Shown: positions 24,724 through 34,437, counted from the stretch's first letter. The stretch is 63,501 nt of DNA from CAZAYP01 sp964489425 [NCBI: uncultured Verrucomicrobiota bacterium] (GCA_964489425.1 CAZAYP010000027.1:1-63501); one strand, 5' to 3'. Made by a program: numbers and translations. Notes: generated by a model from the letters alone, not told the origin.

Positions 24724-27700
24724 CTATTCCTCATTCAGCAGCAGGAACCACGGCGTGTAGCCCACGTAACGCACTTCGATGGCCGCGGAGTTGGTGCTGG
24801 TTTCATAGCCGTTCTGGGCGTACAGCCGGTAGTAGTGCGCCACGCGCCAGGTCACGCCGGTGACCGGATAGGTCAGCGCCAGGCCCACCGGGAGCTGGGC
24901 ATAACCGTCCAGAAAATTGGTGAACAGGGGGCCGGGCGACACGTCCAGCAGGTACCCGGTGGCGCCGGCCGCGGGCTGCCAATTGGCGCAGAACCCGCTG
25001 GCGGTCACGTTGGTGGCCGGCAACCCGACCGGCGGGTCCAGCGTGGTCCACGCCTCGATGGTGGCGGAGAACTCCCCCGCGCCGGCCTCGTTCACCGCCT
25101 GGATGCGGTAGTAGTAACGCGTGCCGGCGACGAGGCCGGTGACCGCCAGGCTGAAGTTGGTGCCTGCGGAACATGGGTGGTATCCGTTGACCGGCTGCGT
25201 GAACCCGCCATCCAGGGCCACGAACAGCAGGTAGTTGGTGGCGCCGTCGGCCGGATTCCATTGGGCCACGAAGCCGCTGGCCGCGCGCGCGGTGGCATCC
25301 GTGGCCGCCGGGGCGTCCGGCGGTGTCAGCACGTACAGTTCGCTGACTCCATGGTTGCCCCAGTTGTTGACCACTTCCACGCGCACGGTGAACTCGCCGT
25401 AGCCGGGGAACGTGTGGGTGACCACGTTCGTATAAACCGGATCCGCGCCCGTGCCATCCCCGAAGTTCCAGCGCCAGCGCACCGGGTAGGCGTTGCCGAT
25501 GTAGTCCAGCAGGTCGGCGCTGATTTGATACGTGCGGCCGGAACTGCCCGGCAGGTCCATCATGATCATGGGCATGTCCGCCATCCACTGCCAGAAGGTG
25601 GACAAAAACTGGGTACGGTTCGCGTAGCCATTGGTGGTGTTGATGCCTTCCAGGCCGAAGCTGGCGGCCAGCGACTGGCCGGCATAGTTCTCGCCCGGCC
25701 ATTCCAGCGTGGGTTGGGCGCGGTGCAGGATCGCGACCAGGCCGGAGCTGATGTTGTCCGGCCCCGGGTAGTGCAGCAGGGGCTGGTACGGGTAAAACCC
25801 GACGTAGTCGTTGGTGATATGGGGCGTCAGCGACCACTCGGCCATGTCGGCCAGGTTGTGGGCGCCATCGCCGTCGGCGCCGACGTTGAGCACGAGGCCG
25901 GTGAACGCCGGGGGGGTGCCGGCCAGGGGCTGGAGGGGGTACTGCGGTTGGTCGCCAAGCGTCACGGTGTCCTGCAGCGTGAAAATGCCGAGCACGGTTT
26001 CCCGCAAGAAGGCGTCGCTCAGCGTGACGTCCAGGTATGAGCCCATGGCCAGCATGCGGCCGCCATAGTTCATGTACTCGGTCAGGCGGTTGCAGGCGGT
26101 GGCATCCAGATCATACGCGATGTTGGTGCCGCTGAAGTAAACGATGGCCATGTAGTCATAGAGCGCGGCGGCCTCCGGGATGTTGGCGGTGTCCGCCTCC
26201 AGCACCTCCCAGGTCAGGCCCAGGGCGTCCAGGGCGGCGGTGTAGTAGGCGCGGTAGTCTGTCAGGCCGTACTGGCTGGCGTCGTGGTCCACCAGCAGCA
26301 CCTCGGCCGTGGCCACGCCGCTCACCCGCGCCCAGGCCGCCTGGTGGGCCTGGTGCCACTGGCCGCTGATCACCAGGAACCCCTGGTAATCGCCCAAGTC
26401 AGCCGCCGCGGCCGCAAACGTGGCCGTGAACGTCACGGTTTCGCCCGGCGCCACAGAGAACGATGGCGGCGCCACGGCCAGGCGGTCGAACGGGGCCAGG
26501 TTCTGGTAGCCGCCGGTCGTGCTCAACGTGGACAGGGTGTACAGCTCCGCCTGGGTCGAAATATTGAGCGCCGTGACTTCCAGTGAATACTGGCTGTCCG
26601 GGTACATGACGCCAAAGCTGAGGCTGGGCGGGAAAAGAATCAGGCCCGGGTCCGGGGCCTGGGCCAGCTGGATGCACCCGGCGCCCATGTCGAGCGGCTG
26701 GGCGGGTGTCCCGTTGGTGTCCAAACAAATTCCAAGGTAACGCGCGGTGGTCATCAGCGCGGACTTGATGTAGTCGTTGGGCCAGTCCGGATGCACCTGG
26801 CGCAGCAGCGCCGCGGCGCCGGCCACGTGCGGTGACGCCATGGACGTGCCCGAGGCCAAGCCAAACCCCAGGTGGCGCAACTCGCCCGTGGCGCCCGTGG
26901 TGTAGCCCTGCGAGAGAATGTTGACGCCCGGCGCGGACACGTCGGGCTTGAGCACCTCGCCCATGCCCGGCCCCCGGCTGCTGGAGTCGGCGATGATATA
27001 CGGCTCCTGGGCGATCGGCCGCGCCACCATGTCAAAGGTGACCTCGGCCGCGGGATGGTTGGACAGCCAGTTGACCAGGGCCCGCCCGGCCGTGTTGCCG
27101 ATAAAACAGGACGGGATGGTGACCTGCTCGCCGCAGCATCCGCCGCCCATCGTCATCAAGGCGTCGCCGCCGGCTTCGTGGTTGTAGATGACGGCCAGTT
27201 CGGCCCCGGCCTGTTCGGCCGCGAGCACCTTGGCGCTGAAGTCGCAGGTGCCGCGCTTGATCAGCGCCACCTTGCCCGCGAAGGCGCCGGCCGGCCACGG
27301 GTTGCACCCCAGCAGGTTGGCCGGGTCCACCAGGGCGGACGCGTGATACGCCAGGGTCGTCACGGTGCCCGCGGGGAGCGCCGGGCCAAAGGACGCCGCG
27401 GAAAACTGGATGTTGCTCAGCACTTCGGGCGCGCCGGCCGGCGCGGTAGCGGAGAGGCTGCCGGAAGAGAAGTTGCCCGGGCCGGTCAGCGAGGCGACGG
27501 TGATGTAGCTGTCATCCGGGTGATCCATCGTGCCCTTGTACGGGCCGGAGTTGCCGGCCGAAAAACTGATAAAGATCCCGGCCTGGGCGGCGGCCATGCC
27601 CGCGGCTTCCAGGGGATCGGCCTCGCCGTAGCCGGCCGGGCCACCGCCCCAGGAGTTGTTCAGCACGTCGGCGCCGTCGCGGATGATATCGTCGTACGCC

Positions 27701-28644
27701 AGCAACCCCTCGGCGGTGAACATGCTGCCGCGGCCGGTCACGCTATAATAAAAAATGCGGTAGCTCATGATCCAGGCGGCTGGCGCCACCCCGCACAGGT
27801 TGGTGTAATAGCCCTGGTAATCCGCCAGCACCGGGTTGCCGCCCATGATCCCGGCCGTGTGCACGCCATGGCTGGTGCCGGACACGCCGGGCCAGACGTT
27901 GCTTTCGCCGGGCGCGGGCGGGTCCCACGGCCGGAAATAGGCGCGGGAGGCAATGATCTTGCCGTTGTTGTTGTTCGTGTCGCCCAGGCCGCCGGGCGGA
28001 AACCCGGCCGGGAAGTCGTAGCCGGCGCCGGAGAACATGGGCGCCGCGTGGTGCACGCCGCCGTCCATGGACGCCGCGCGGATGCCGCGGCCGGCATCGG
28101 CCTGGCCGCCGATATCCGCGTGCACCCAGAGCGAGGTGGCCTCGATCATCGGCACGCTGGCGTACAGGTGCGGCTGGTGGGCGTAGTCGCGGTGCACGGC
28201 CTTGACCCCTGGCGCCTGGCGCAGGCGGGCCGCGGCCTGGTCCGGCGCCGTGGCGCCGGGATCGATGGCCACCCCGTTGAAGGCCACAACATAGCGCAGG
28301 TCGCGCAGTTGGCCGGCCTCGTCACGGCACTGGGCCAGCCGGGCGCCGGGCACGGCGCGGGGCAGGGCTGCCAGGAACTGGTCCTGGCGCGCCGCGATGC
28401 GGGCCAGCGCCGGCCGGGCGGCCGGAACCTGCAGGCTGCGGGGCCCCGGCTGGAGCTGCCATGCCGCCTGCACCGCGGGATCCGCGCACAGCGGCGGCTC
28501 CTTGAATTCAACGATCAACCGGTGGGACAAGGCGTTACCCGCCCCCTCGCTGTTTTGGGCCAGGGCTGTTGGCGAGTTGCCCCAGGGACACAGGATAAAC
28601 ACAACGCCCACGGCACGGGTTATCCGCCAAAACAAATTCTGCAT
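24724..28644 (-). CDS. Exported subtilisin-family (S8) protease with PA, PKD and Fn3 domains
   Basis: 1306 residues with a signal peptide (~1-30, ending TALAQ) and a propeptide (~40-165). The catalytic triad is D194 (AASMDGGVHH), H259 (GTSHGVHTAG) and S601 (ASGTSMASPHVAG), with the oxyanion N365. A PA domain is inserted at ~430-545 between N365 and S601. Downstream lie a beta domain (~650-770), a Rossmann-like part (~780-1060), a PKD domain (~1070-1130, RWNFGDGTGADPVY) and two Fn3 domains. The C-terminus TPWFLLLNEE matches the tail of the converging neighbour, whose stop is 11 bases away. The Asp motif lacks the usual DTG. It probably degrades extracellular protein. Confidence 0.92.
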   Translation of the reverse strand: MQNLFWRITRAVGVVFILCPWGNSPTALAQNSEGAGNALSHRLIVEFKEPPLCADPAVQAAWQLQPGPRSLQVPAARPALARIAARQDQFLAALPRAVPGARLAQCRDEAGQLRDLRYVVAFNGVAIDPGATAPDQAAARLRQAPGVKAVHRDYAHQPHLYASVPMIEATSLWVHADIGGQADAGRGIRAASMDGGVHHAAPMFSGAGYDFPAGFPPGGLGDTNNNNGKIIASRAYFRPWDPPAPGESNVWPGVSGTSHGVHTAGIMGGNPVLADYQGYYTNLCGVAPAAWIMSYRIFYYSVTGRGSMFTAEGLLAYDDIIRDGADVLNNSWGGGPAGYGEADPLEAAGMAAAQAGIFISFSAGNSGPYKGTMDHPDDSYITVASLTGPGNFSSGSLSATAPAGAPEVLSNIQFSAASFGPALPAGTVTTLAYHASALVDPANLLGCNPWPAGAFAGKVALIKRGTCDFSAKVLAAEQAGAELAVIYNHEAGGDALMTMGGGCCGEQVTIPSCFIGNTAGRALVNWLSNHPAAEVTFDMVARPIAQEPYIIADSSSRGPGMGEVLKPDVSAPGVNILSQGYTTGATGELRHLGFGLASGTSMASPHVAGAAALLRQVHPDWPNDYIKSALMTTARYLGICLDTNGTPAQPLDMGAGCIQLAQAPDPGLILFPPSLSFGVMYPDSQYSLEVTALNISTQAELYTLSTLSTTGGYQNLAPFDRLAVAPPSFSVAPGETVTFTATFAAAAADLGDYQGFLVISGQWHQAHQAAWARVSGVATAEVLLVDHDASQYGLTDYRAYYTAALDALGLTWEVLEADTANIPEAAALYDYMAIVYFSGTNIAYDLDATACNRLTEYMNYGGRMLAMGSYLDVTLSDAFLRETVLGIFTLQDTVTLGDQPQYPLQPLAGTPPAFTGLVLNVGADGDGAHNLADMAEWSLTPHITNDYVGFYPYQPLLHYPGPDNISSGLVAILHRAQPTLEWPGENYAGQSLAASFGLEGINTTNGYANRTQFLSTFWQWMADMPMIMMDLPGSSGRTYQISADLLDYIGNAYPVRWRWNFGDGTGADPVYTNVVTHTFPGYGEFTVRVEVVNNWGNHGVSELYVLTPPDAPAATDATARAASGFVAQWNPADGATNYLLFVALDGGFTQPVNGYHPCSAGTNFSLAVTGLVAGTRYYYRIQAVNEAGAGEFSATIEAWTTLDPPVGLPATNVTASGFCANWQPAAGATGYLLDVSPGPLFTNFLDGYAQLPVGLALTYPVTGVTWRVAHYYRLYAQNGYETSTNSAAIEVRYVGYTPWFLLLNEE

Positions 28645-28673
28645 CTTAGTACCTCGGATGGTTGATACTTTAA

Positions 28674-28702
28674 AGTTTGGGATCTTTGGCGCGGGATGTC
28701 AA
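28674..28702 (-). promoter_or_regulatory. Candidate promoter of the subtilase gene
   Basis: On the minus strand a consensus TTGACA lies 17 bases from a weak -10, CAAACT, about 30 bases before the ATG. Confidence 0.4.
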
Positions 28703-28729
28703 CCCGGTTTATTGCACCCGGTTTATTGC
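28702..28729. repeat. Tandem 14-base direct repeat in divergent promoter region
   Basis: ACCCGGTTTATTGC occurs twice back to back without mismatch, between the divergent subtilase and FG-GAP/kelch promoters. It ends 33 bases before the plus-strand -35. Position and symmetry suit a tandem activator site, but this is inference. Confidence 0.5.
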
Positions 28730-28762
28730 GCTGGGTTCACGTCCGGGGCCTTGTCGTTCTCC

Positions 28763-28792
28763 TTGACCCCGCCCCACCGGTTCAGCTACGGT
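28763..28792 (+). promoter_or_regulatory. Candidate promoter of the second FG-GAP/kelch gene
   Basis: TTGACC and TACGGT are separated by 18 bases, matching the arrangement before the gene at 20246. Confidence 0.5.
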
Positions 28793-28889
28793 CTCCCCCC
28801 ATGGAAGCGCTCCTTCAGACCGGGTCCATCGGGCGGGTGCCCGGGCCGCCTGAAAAGCAATTGCTTATCAGCAGGATGAGGGTGTGCCT

Positions 28890-31133
28890 ATGAAGCATCA
28901 AGGCGTATGGCCGCGAACGCGTAGAAGTTGGGGTGTTTGGGGCATTCTATCGTTGCTTGCGGCCGCTTGCCCCGCATGGTCTGGAGAACGACCATCCATC
29001 CAGTTGCGCCTGGCGGATAATCAAATGCAACTGCGTTCGGACTCCGTCCGGCCTTATTATGTTCAGTGGTGCCGTCCGGCCGGTCCGTGGCAGACATGGA
29101 ATGAACAGGCGGCCACCATTGCCGATACGGATGGAATCTGGTTGCGCGGTGTGTTTGCGCCCGACGATGTCACCCGTTGGAACGTGCCGGAGGAGGCCGG
29201 GCCGTTGCTGGCGCCGCCCGTTGCCGATCCGGCTGCGTCGGGTGCAGCCCCATGGTGGAGCCCCATTGCCGAGCGGCATTCCGACGGCACCTGGCAGGTC
29301 GTGGCCGCGGCGCCCCGGGCCGAAGAGATGTTCGAGACCGGGCCGCGGAACAATGAATTTATCCCGGATGTCGTGGCCGAACACGCCAACCTGATCTGGT
29401 TCAATCCGGGTAACCGCCGGGCGGTCGGATGGGTTTTGGATTTGGGCGGCTCCATGCAGACGTCCCAGGTGGTAGCCACCATGTCGAGCGGAGCCTATGT
29501 TCCGGTGGGCATGGGCGATGTGGACGGGAATCTCGTCAGCGATGTGTTTCTCTACGACGCCACCCAGCGCAAAGTGGCCGTCTGGCTGCTGAACGCCAGC
29601 GGCGCGTATCAATCGTCGGTCGTGTGCAATGCCAGCGCGCCCATGACATCCGGCTGGGTGCTGCGGGCGATTGGCGATATTGACCGGGACGGCACGGCGG
29701 ATGTGGTCTGGCACAATTCCACCTCCAGGCTGGTGGCCTTCTGGATCCTGAACGCTGACGGTTCGCTCAAGTCGTATGGCTTATGCACCAATACCGCCAT
29801 GAGCGCGGGGTGGTCGCTGGGCGGATCGGGCGATATTGATGGCGATGGCACGATGGATCTGCTCTGGCACAACACGAACACTCAAAAGGTGGCCTGCTGG
29901 TTCTTGAACAATGACGGAACGCTGCACAACGCGGGCTATTGCACCACGAATACCATGTCCACGGGTTGGCAAATGCGCGGGGTGGGCGACATCAAAGGCG
30001 ATGGCACCATGGCCATTCTCTGGCACAACTCCATTTCCAAGCTGGTGGCGTATTGGTTCCTGGACGTGGGTGGATCCATGGCGGACTCCGGTCTGAGCTA
30101 CAGCGGAACCATGTCGGGCGGATGGGAGCTCAAGGCGACCGTGGATATCAACGACGATGGAAGAATGGATGCGGTCTGGTTCAACACCCAGACGCGAAAA
30201 ACGGCCTATTGGCTGATGGACGCGGCCGGCACCGTCGGTTCATCAGGTTACTGCACCAACATTGCCGTGGCCAGCGGCTACACGCTCCATGCCGCCGGCC
30301 TCTGCCGGCCGGGCGGCAGCCCCGGCAACTTCTGGGTTGAGGTCGCGGGCCTGTCGACGGGCATTTACATGGCGGGTGCGGATGTGCTCGGTTCCAACCT
30401 TTATCACGTCGGTGGCCTCGGCCAGACTTTTTATACGAATGTGTACTGCTTTAATGGCGCAAGTTGGGCCGCGGTGAACGGGTTGCCGAGCGCACGCTTC
30501 AGTCATGCTGTGTGCAGCTATTCCGGCCACCTGTACGCCATGGGCGGTTCTCGCGGCGGAACAGAAACGAATGTGTATCGGTTTGACGGGACCAACTGGA
30601 CGGAGGTGGCCGGCTTGCCGCGCGCCCTGCGTCTGGCCGCATCCGCCGTGCTGCACGACCGGATGTATGTCATCGGTGGCTACGCATTAACCACCTATAC
30701 CAATGCTTATCGATATGACGGGACCAACTGGACCGAGGTGGCCGGGCTCCCGGCCGCGCGCAAAGACGCCGGCGCGGCCACGTTGGGCGGGGGGCTCTAT
30801 GTGGCCGGCGGCCAGAATACCGCGGACCAATCGCAAACCAACGTCTATCGTTTTGACGGCACCAACTGGACCGAAGTGGCGGGTTTGCCGGCGCCGCGCG
30901 CCCGGCTCACGCTAACGGCGTTGGCCGGCGCTCTTTATGCCGTGGGGGGCATGGCCTCCGTGGCAACCAACAATGTGTACAAGTTCGATGGCAGCCGTTG
31001 GACCGAAGTGGCCGTCTTGCCGGCCCCGCGCTATGACCATGCGGCGGCGGCGCTGGGCGGCCACCTCTATGCGATCGGCGGTTACGCCGGCAGCGTCAGG
31101 TGCACCAACGTATACCGCTACCAGCCGGAGTAA
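28890..31133 (+). CDS. Exported FG-GAP/VCBS-like and kelch-repeat protein
   Basis: 747 residues from the ATG with seven-base spacing to GAGGG; a GTG six bases earlier is less likely. A signal peptide spans ~1-30 (GILSLLAAACPAWSG). Residues ~150-470 form a propeller of about six ~48-residue repeats. They alternate [VL]W-[HF]-N and calcium loops such as DIDGDGTMD, DIDRDGTAD and DINDDGRMD with a repeated AxWxL-N-x-[DN]-G core. Residues ~480-747 are kelch repeats (NVYRFDGTNWTEVAGLP) closely similar to those of the 1488-residue protein, so the two are paralogous in part. It lacks the PW-LLL tail and ends in YRYQPE. It is divergent from the subtilase. No enzymatic motif is seen. Confidence 0.88.
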   Translation: MKHQGVWPRTRRSWGVWGILSLLAAACPAWSGERPSIQLRLADNQMQLRSDSVRPYYVQWCRPAGPWQTWNEQAATIADTDGIWLRGVFAPDDVTRWNVPEEAGPLLAPPVADPAASGAAPWWSPIAERHSDGTWQVVAAAPRAEEMFETGPRNNEFIPDVVAEHANLIWFNPGNRRAVGWVLDLGGSMQTSQVVATMSSGAYVPVGMGDVDGNLVSDVFLYDATQRKVAVWLLNASGAYQSSVVCNASAPMTSGWVLRAIGDIDRDGTADVVWHNSTSRLVAFWILNADGSLKSYGLCTNTAMSAGWSLGGSGDIDGDGTMDLLWHNTNTQKVACWFLNNDGTLHNAGYCTTNTMSTGWQMRGVGDIKGDGTMAILWHNSISKLVAYWFLDVGGSMADSGLSYSGTMSGGWELKATVDINDDGRMDAVWFNTQTRKTAYWLMDAAGTVGSSGYCTNIAVASGYTLHAAGLCRPGGSPGNFWVEVAGLSTGIYMAGADVLGSNLYHVGGLGQTFYTNVYCFNGASWAAVNGLPSARFSHAVCSYSGHLYAMGGSRGGTETNVYRFDGTNWTEVAGLPRALRLAASAVLHDRMYVIGGYALTTYTNAYRYDGTNWTEVAGLPAARKDAGAATLGGGLYVAGGQNTADQSQTNVYRFDGTNWTEVAGLPAPRARLTLTALAGALYAVGGMASVATNNVYKFDGSRWTEVAVLPAPRYDHAAAALGGHLYAIGGYAGSVRCTNVYRYQPE

Positions 31134-31172
31134 TGACGCCGGATGACGGCGCGGGCGAGGTAACAGGACACG

Positions 31173-32054
31173 ATGAAGATAACGCCCCTGGTGGCCTCAA
31201 CCTTCAAGTCCGACGGCGGTGCGACGTTCGGCATCGTGCCGCGGGCTTTGTGGTCCCGTCTGGCAACGCCCGATGACCGCAACCGCGTGGACCACCATGC
31301 CCACAGCCTGCTGCTGGACCTCGACGACGGCCGCCGCGCGCTCATCGAAACCGGCTGCGGCCCGGCCACGCGGTATCCGGACGCCTACCGCGACCACCAT
31401 GGCATGCCGGAAGGCTGGCCGCTGTTGGCTAACCTGCGCCGGCTGGGCGTGGCGCCGGAGGACGTGGATCTGGTCATCCTCACCCACCTCCACTGGGACC
31501 ATGCGGGCGGCGCCGCTGACCCGGACCGGCCGGACCAGCCGGCGTTCCCCCGGGCGCGGTATGTGGTGCACGATCTCGAGTGGCAGGATGCCACCTCCGG
31601 CGACCCGGTGTATTACAAGTCGTACCTGCAGGAACAGATCGCGCCGCTGACCCGCTGGCCGGCGGACACCTGGCTGCGCATTACCGGCGCCGACACGGAA
31701 GTGGCGCCCGGGGTGCGCATGATCCGCAGCGGCGGCCACACCCGCGGCCATTGCTGTGTCCGCCTGGAATCGGCGCGCGTGGAGTGGGGCGGCGCACCCC
31801 GGCCGGCGCCGACCGCGCCCTGGGCCATGTACGCCAGCGACTTGTGCCCGACGACCCACCACCTGCGAGTGGCTTACCAGTTCGCGGGCGACACGCATCT
31901 GCTGGACGTCCGGCGCTGGAAAATGCATTGGCTGCCGGAAATCGCCCGCGCCGGCGCGCTCCTGTTCCTGCCCCACGATGCCGGCTGCTTTGGCGTCACG
32001 CTGCGCGCCGATCCCCGGCGCGAATTTGTGCCGGACTGGACCTGGCCCGCCTGA
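31173..32054 (+). CDS. Metallo-beta-lactamase-fold hydrolase
   Basis: 293 residues. The metal-binding signature HLHWDHAGG gives H105, H107, D109 and H110. Further ligands are likely the His in SGGHTRGHCC (~188-197), the Asp in YASDLCPTTHH (~230) and the His in LPHDAG (~276). Layout and length resemble glyoxalase II-like or lactonase-type hydrolases; no substrate can be assigned. The SD-like AGGA is close upstream. It leads a same-strand run with the PHP and GH99-like genes (gap 47 bases). Confidence 0.85.
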   Translation: MKITPLVASTFKSDGGATFGIVPRALWSRLATPDDRNRVDHHAHSLLLDLDDGRRALIETGCGPATRYPDAYRDHHGMPEGWPLLANLRRLGVAPEDVDLVILTHLHWDHAGGAADPDRPDQPAFPRARYVVHDLEWQDATSGDPVYYKSYLQEQIAPLTRWPADTWLRITGADTEVAPGVRMIRSGGHTRGHCCVRLESARVEWGGAPRPAPTAPWAMYASDLCPTTHHLRVAYQFAGDTHLLDVRRWKMHWLPEIARAGALLFLPHDAGCFGVTLRADPRREFVPDWTWPA

Positions 32055-32101
32055 ACACAAGAAGGGTTGCTTTTCCCGCTTCAACGGGCCAAAGTGTAAC
32101 C

Positions 32102-32974
32102 ATGAGCCGGGTATTCAAAGCCGATCTCCATGTTCACTCGACTTTTTCGGACGGCACGCTGACGCCGACGCAGTTGATCGACAAGGCGGTGGAGCTGGGG
32201 CTGTCGGCCATTGCGCTGACCGACCACGACTCCACCAACGGGGTTGCAGAATTCCAGCGCGCGGCCCAGGGCAAGCCCATCCAGACGATTGCCGGCGTGG
32301 AGGTCAGCGCCGACTTTTCGCCCGGGACCATGCACCTGCTGGGCTACTTTGTTGCGCCCGCTCATCCCAACCTCGCGCGGCACCTGGAATGGATCCGCGA
32401 AGGGCGGCTCTACCGCAACCGCGAAATCCTGCACCGCCTGGTGCAGCTGGGCTTCCACCTGACGTGGGACGAGGTCGCGGCGTATGCTGGCGAGGACAAT
32501 ATCGGCCGGCCGCACTTCGCGTCCGCCATGGTGGCCAAGGGGTATGCGCGGGACCGCAACGATGCGTTTCGCAAGTACCTGGCGCGCGGCAAGCCGGCGT
32601 ATGCCGACCGCCGGCGCCTGCCGCCCGGAGAAACCATGGCCCTGATCCGCGAGGCCGGCGGCCTGCCGGTGCTGGCGCATCCCGTAACCTTGGACCTGGG
32701 CCCGTGGGAACTGCGGCGGCTGCTCACGGACCTGCGCAACAAGGGGCTTGAGGGCATGGAAATCTACTACCCGGAACACGGCCGCGAACAGCTGCGACAG
32801 TACCGCAAGCTGGCCAAGACGTTTGGCCTGGTGGCCACGGGTGGGACCGACTTCCACGGCGCCGCCACCGCCGACATGGCGTTCGGCCCGCCGCTGGGCA
32901 GCCTGGCCGTGCCCGCGGACCTGATCGAGGGGCTCGAGCAGCGCCGGGCCCAGCTTTATCCCCAGGTGGAGTGA
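32102..32974 (+). CDS. PHP-domain phosphoesterase (YciV/RNase AM-like)
   Basis: 290 residues. The PHP metal site is seen in DLHVHSTFSDGT (H10, H12, D17) and ALTDHDSTNG (D41, H42, D43), with further ligands in IAGVEVSAD, LAHPV and GGTDFHG. These proteins hydrolyse phosphate esters of nucleotides or act as 5'-3' exonucleases on short RNA/DNA (E. coli YciV is of this type). The stop overlaps the next start by four bases (GTGA), implying coupling to the GH99-like gene. Confidence 0.9.
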   Translation: MSRVFKADLHVHSTFSDGTLTPTQLIDKAVELGLSAIALTDHDSTNGVAEFQRAAQGKPIQTIAGVEVSADFSPGTMHLLGYFVAPAHPNLARHLEWIREGRLYRNREILHRLVQLGFHLTWDEVAAYAGEDNIGRPHFASAMVAKGYARDRNDAFRKYLARGKPAYADRRRLPPGETMALIREAGGLPVLAHPVTLDLGPWELRRLLTDLRNKGLEGMEIYYPEHGREQLRQYRKLAKTFGLVATGGTDFHGAATADMAFGPPLGSLAVPADLIEGLEQRRAQLYPQVE

Positions 32975-34437
32975 AGGCTGGTTTTTTACACGGCCGGCGC
33001 CGCTGGGGCTGGCTGCTGCTGGCGGGTGCGGCCGCTGCCGCAGCGGCGGCCTGGTTCAGCCTGCGGCCGGTTGCGACAGCGGATCGCCACCTGGTGGGCG
33101 CGCATTATTACGCCTGGTACCCGGAAAATTTCCGGCTGGGCTATTTGCGCGGCAAGCTGCTCCCGCCCCAGGCGCCGGCGCCGGGCTTGTACGCCTCGCG
33201 CGATCCACGCGTCGCCGAGCAGCACATTGCCGCCTGCTCCCGGTTTGGCGTCGACTTCCTGGCCCTCGACTGGTGGCCCAACCGGCCCGGGCAGAACGCC
33301 GCCCTGGCCGAGGGGTTCCTGAAGGCCCGCAACTTGGAGGATGTCCGGTTCTGTTTTTTCTACGAGACGTGGGCGCTGGGGTTCGACCAGGGCCTGGGCA
33401 CGCTGCGCTGGGATGATGAGAAAATCAAGCGCTTCGTGGCCGACTGGACCGCGCTGGCCCAGGCATATTTCAAGCACCCGGCCTACCTGCGCATCCGTGG
33501 CCGGCCCGTGGTGGCGTTGTACCTGACGCGCACCTTTTCCGGGGATTTTCGGAAGGCCATCCGCGAACTGCGCCGGGCGCTGCGCAAGCTGGGACCCGAC
33601 CCGTTCATCATCGGCGACGAAATATTCTGGCAGGTCACGCCGGTGGGCGAAGACGATCCGCCCGTGGCGCCGCTTGCGGCCCAACCCCAGGTGGATCGCA
33701 TCCGCTGCTTCGATGCCATCACCGCCTACAACATGTACGAAAACGGCCTGCCAGAACACGCCGGCTACGGGGCGGACAGCCGCTTCCTGGCCGACGTGGC
33801 CGCCAAGTACGCCGAATACCGCCTGGCGGCCGGTCGCCGCGTTGCCCTGGTGCCCGGTGTCATTCCCGGCTACAACGACCGCGGGGTGCGGCCGCGCGCC
33901 GGGCATTTTGCCATTCCGCGGCCATGGGCGCCCGGGGGCGCCCCGGCTTCGTTCCTGGCCGAGGCCCTGCGCCGCCTGGCCTTGCCCTTCGCGGACCCGC
34001 ACCTCAACATGGTGCTCATCACCAGTTGGAACGAATGGAACGAGGATACCGGCATCGAACCGTTGGCGCCGGCTGCGGCCACGCGGAAGGACAACAGCGT
34101 TCCTGGCGATTACTACACGCAGGGCTACGATTACGCCGGCTATGGCTACGCCATGCTCGAAGCCGTGCGTGACGCGGTGGTGGCCGTGTGCGGGCGGGTG
34201 TGCGACCCGGCCGGCCGCCCGCTGCCAGGCGTACCGGTGACCGCGCGCCAGGGGCCGGTGGCAGTGGCGGCGCGTTCGGACACGGACGGCTGGTACCGAA
34301 TCCCGCGGTTGCGTCTGCAACCCGGGCCCTGCGCGGTTTCCGTGCCCGGCGCAGCCGGCCCGCGCGGAATCGATATTCCGCCCCTGGGCGCCGTGACCGG
34401 GATCGATTTTTGCGCCGCGGCCGGGCTCAGCCCGTAG
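32971..34437 (+). CDS. GH99-like glycoside hydrolase-type protein with C-terminal CarboxypepD_reg-like domain
   Basis: 488 residues starting at GTG. An N-terminal membrane anchor or signal (~8-28, WGWLLLAGAAAAAAAAWF) is followed by a TIM-barrel region opening VGAHYYAWYPENF. LALDWWPN lies at ~96 and LITSWNEWNEDTGIEP at ~350. This is the pattern of GH99-like/WsaF-associated proteins and endo-alpha-mannosidase relatives. Residues ~405-480 form a carboxypeptidase-regulatory-like beta sandwich (VCGRVCDPAGRPLPGVPVTA). It may process glycans outside the membrane; activity is unproven. The last 11 bases overlap the converging polyproline gene. Confidence 0.8.
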   Translation: MKAGFLHGRRRWGWLLLAGAAAAAAAAWFSLRPVATADRHLVGAHYYAWYPENFRLGYLRGKLLPPQAPAPGLYASRDPRVAEQHIAACSRFGVDFLALDWWPNRPGQNAALAEGFLKARNLEDVRFCFFYETWALGFDQGLGTLRWDDEKIKRFVADWTALAQAYFKHPAYLRIRGRPVVALYLTRTFSGDFRKAIRELRRALRKLGPDPFIIGDEIFWQVTPVGEDDPPVAPLAAQPQVDRIRCFDAITAYNMYENGLPEHAGYGADSRFLADVAAKYAEYRLAAGRRVALVPGVIPGYNDRGVRPRAGHFAIPRPWAPGGAPASFLAEALRRLALPFADPHLNMVLITSWNEWNEDTGIEPLAPAAATRKDNSVPGDYYTQGYDYAGYGYAMLEAVRDAVVAVCGRVCDPAGRPLPGVPVTARQGPVAVAARSDTDGWYRIPRLRLQPGPCAVSVPGAAGPRGIDIPPLGAVTGIDFCAAAGLSP

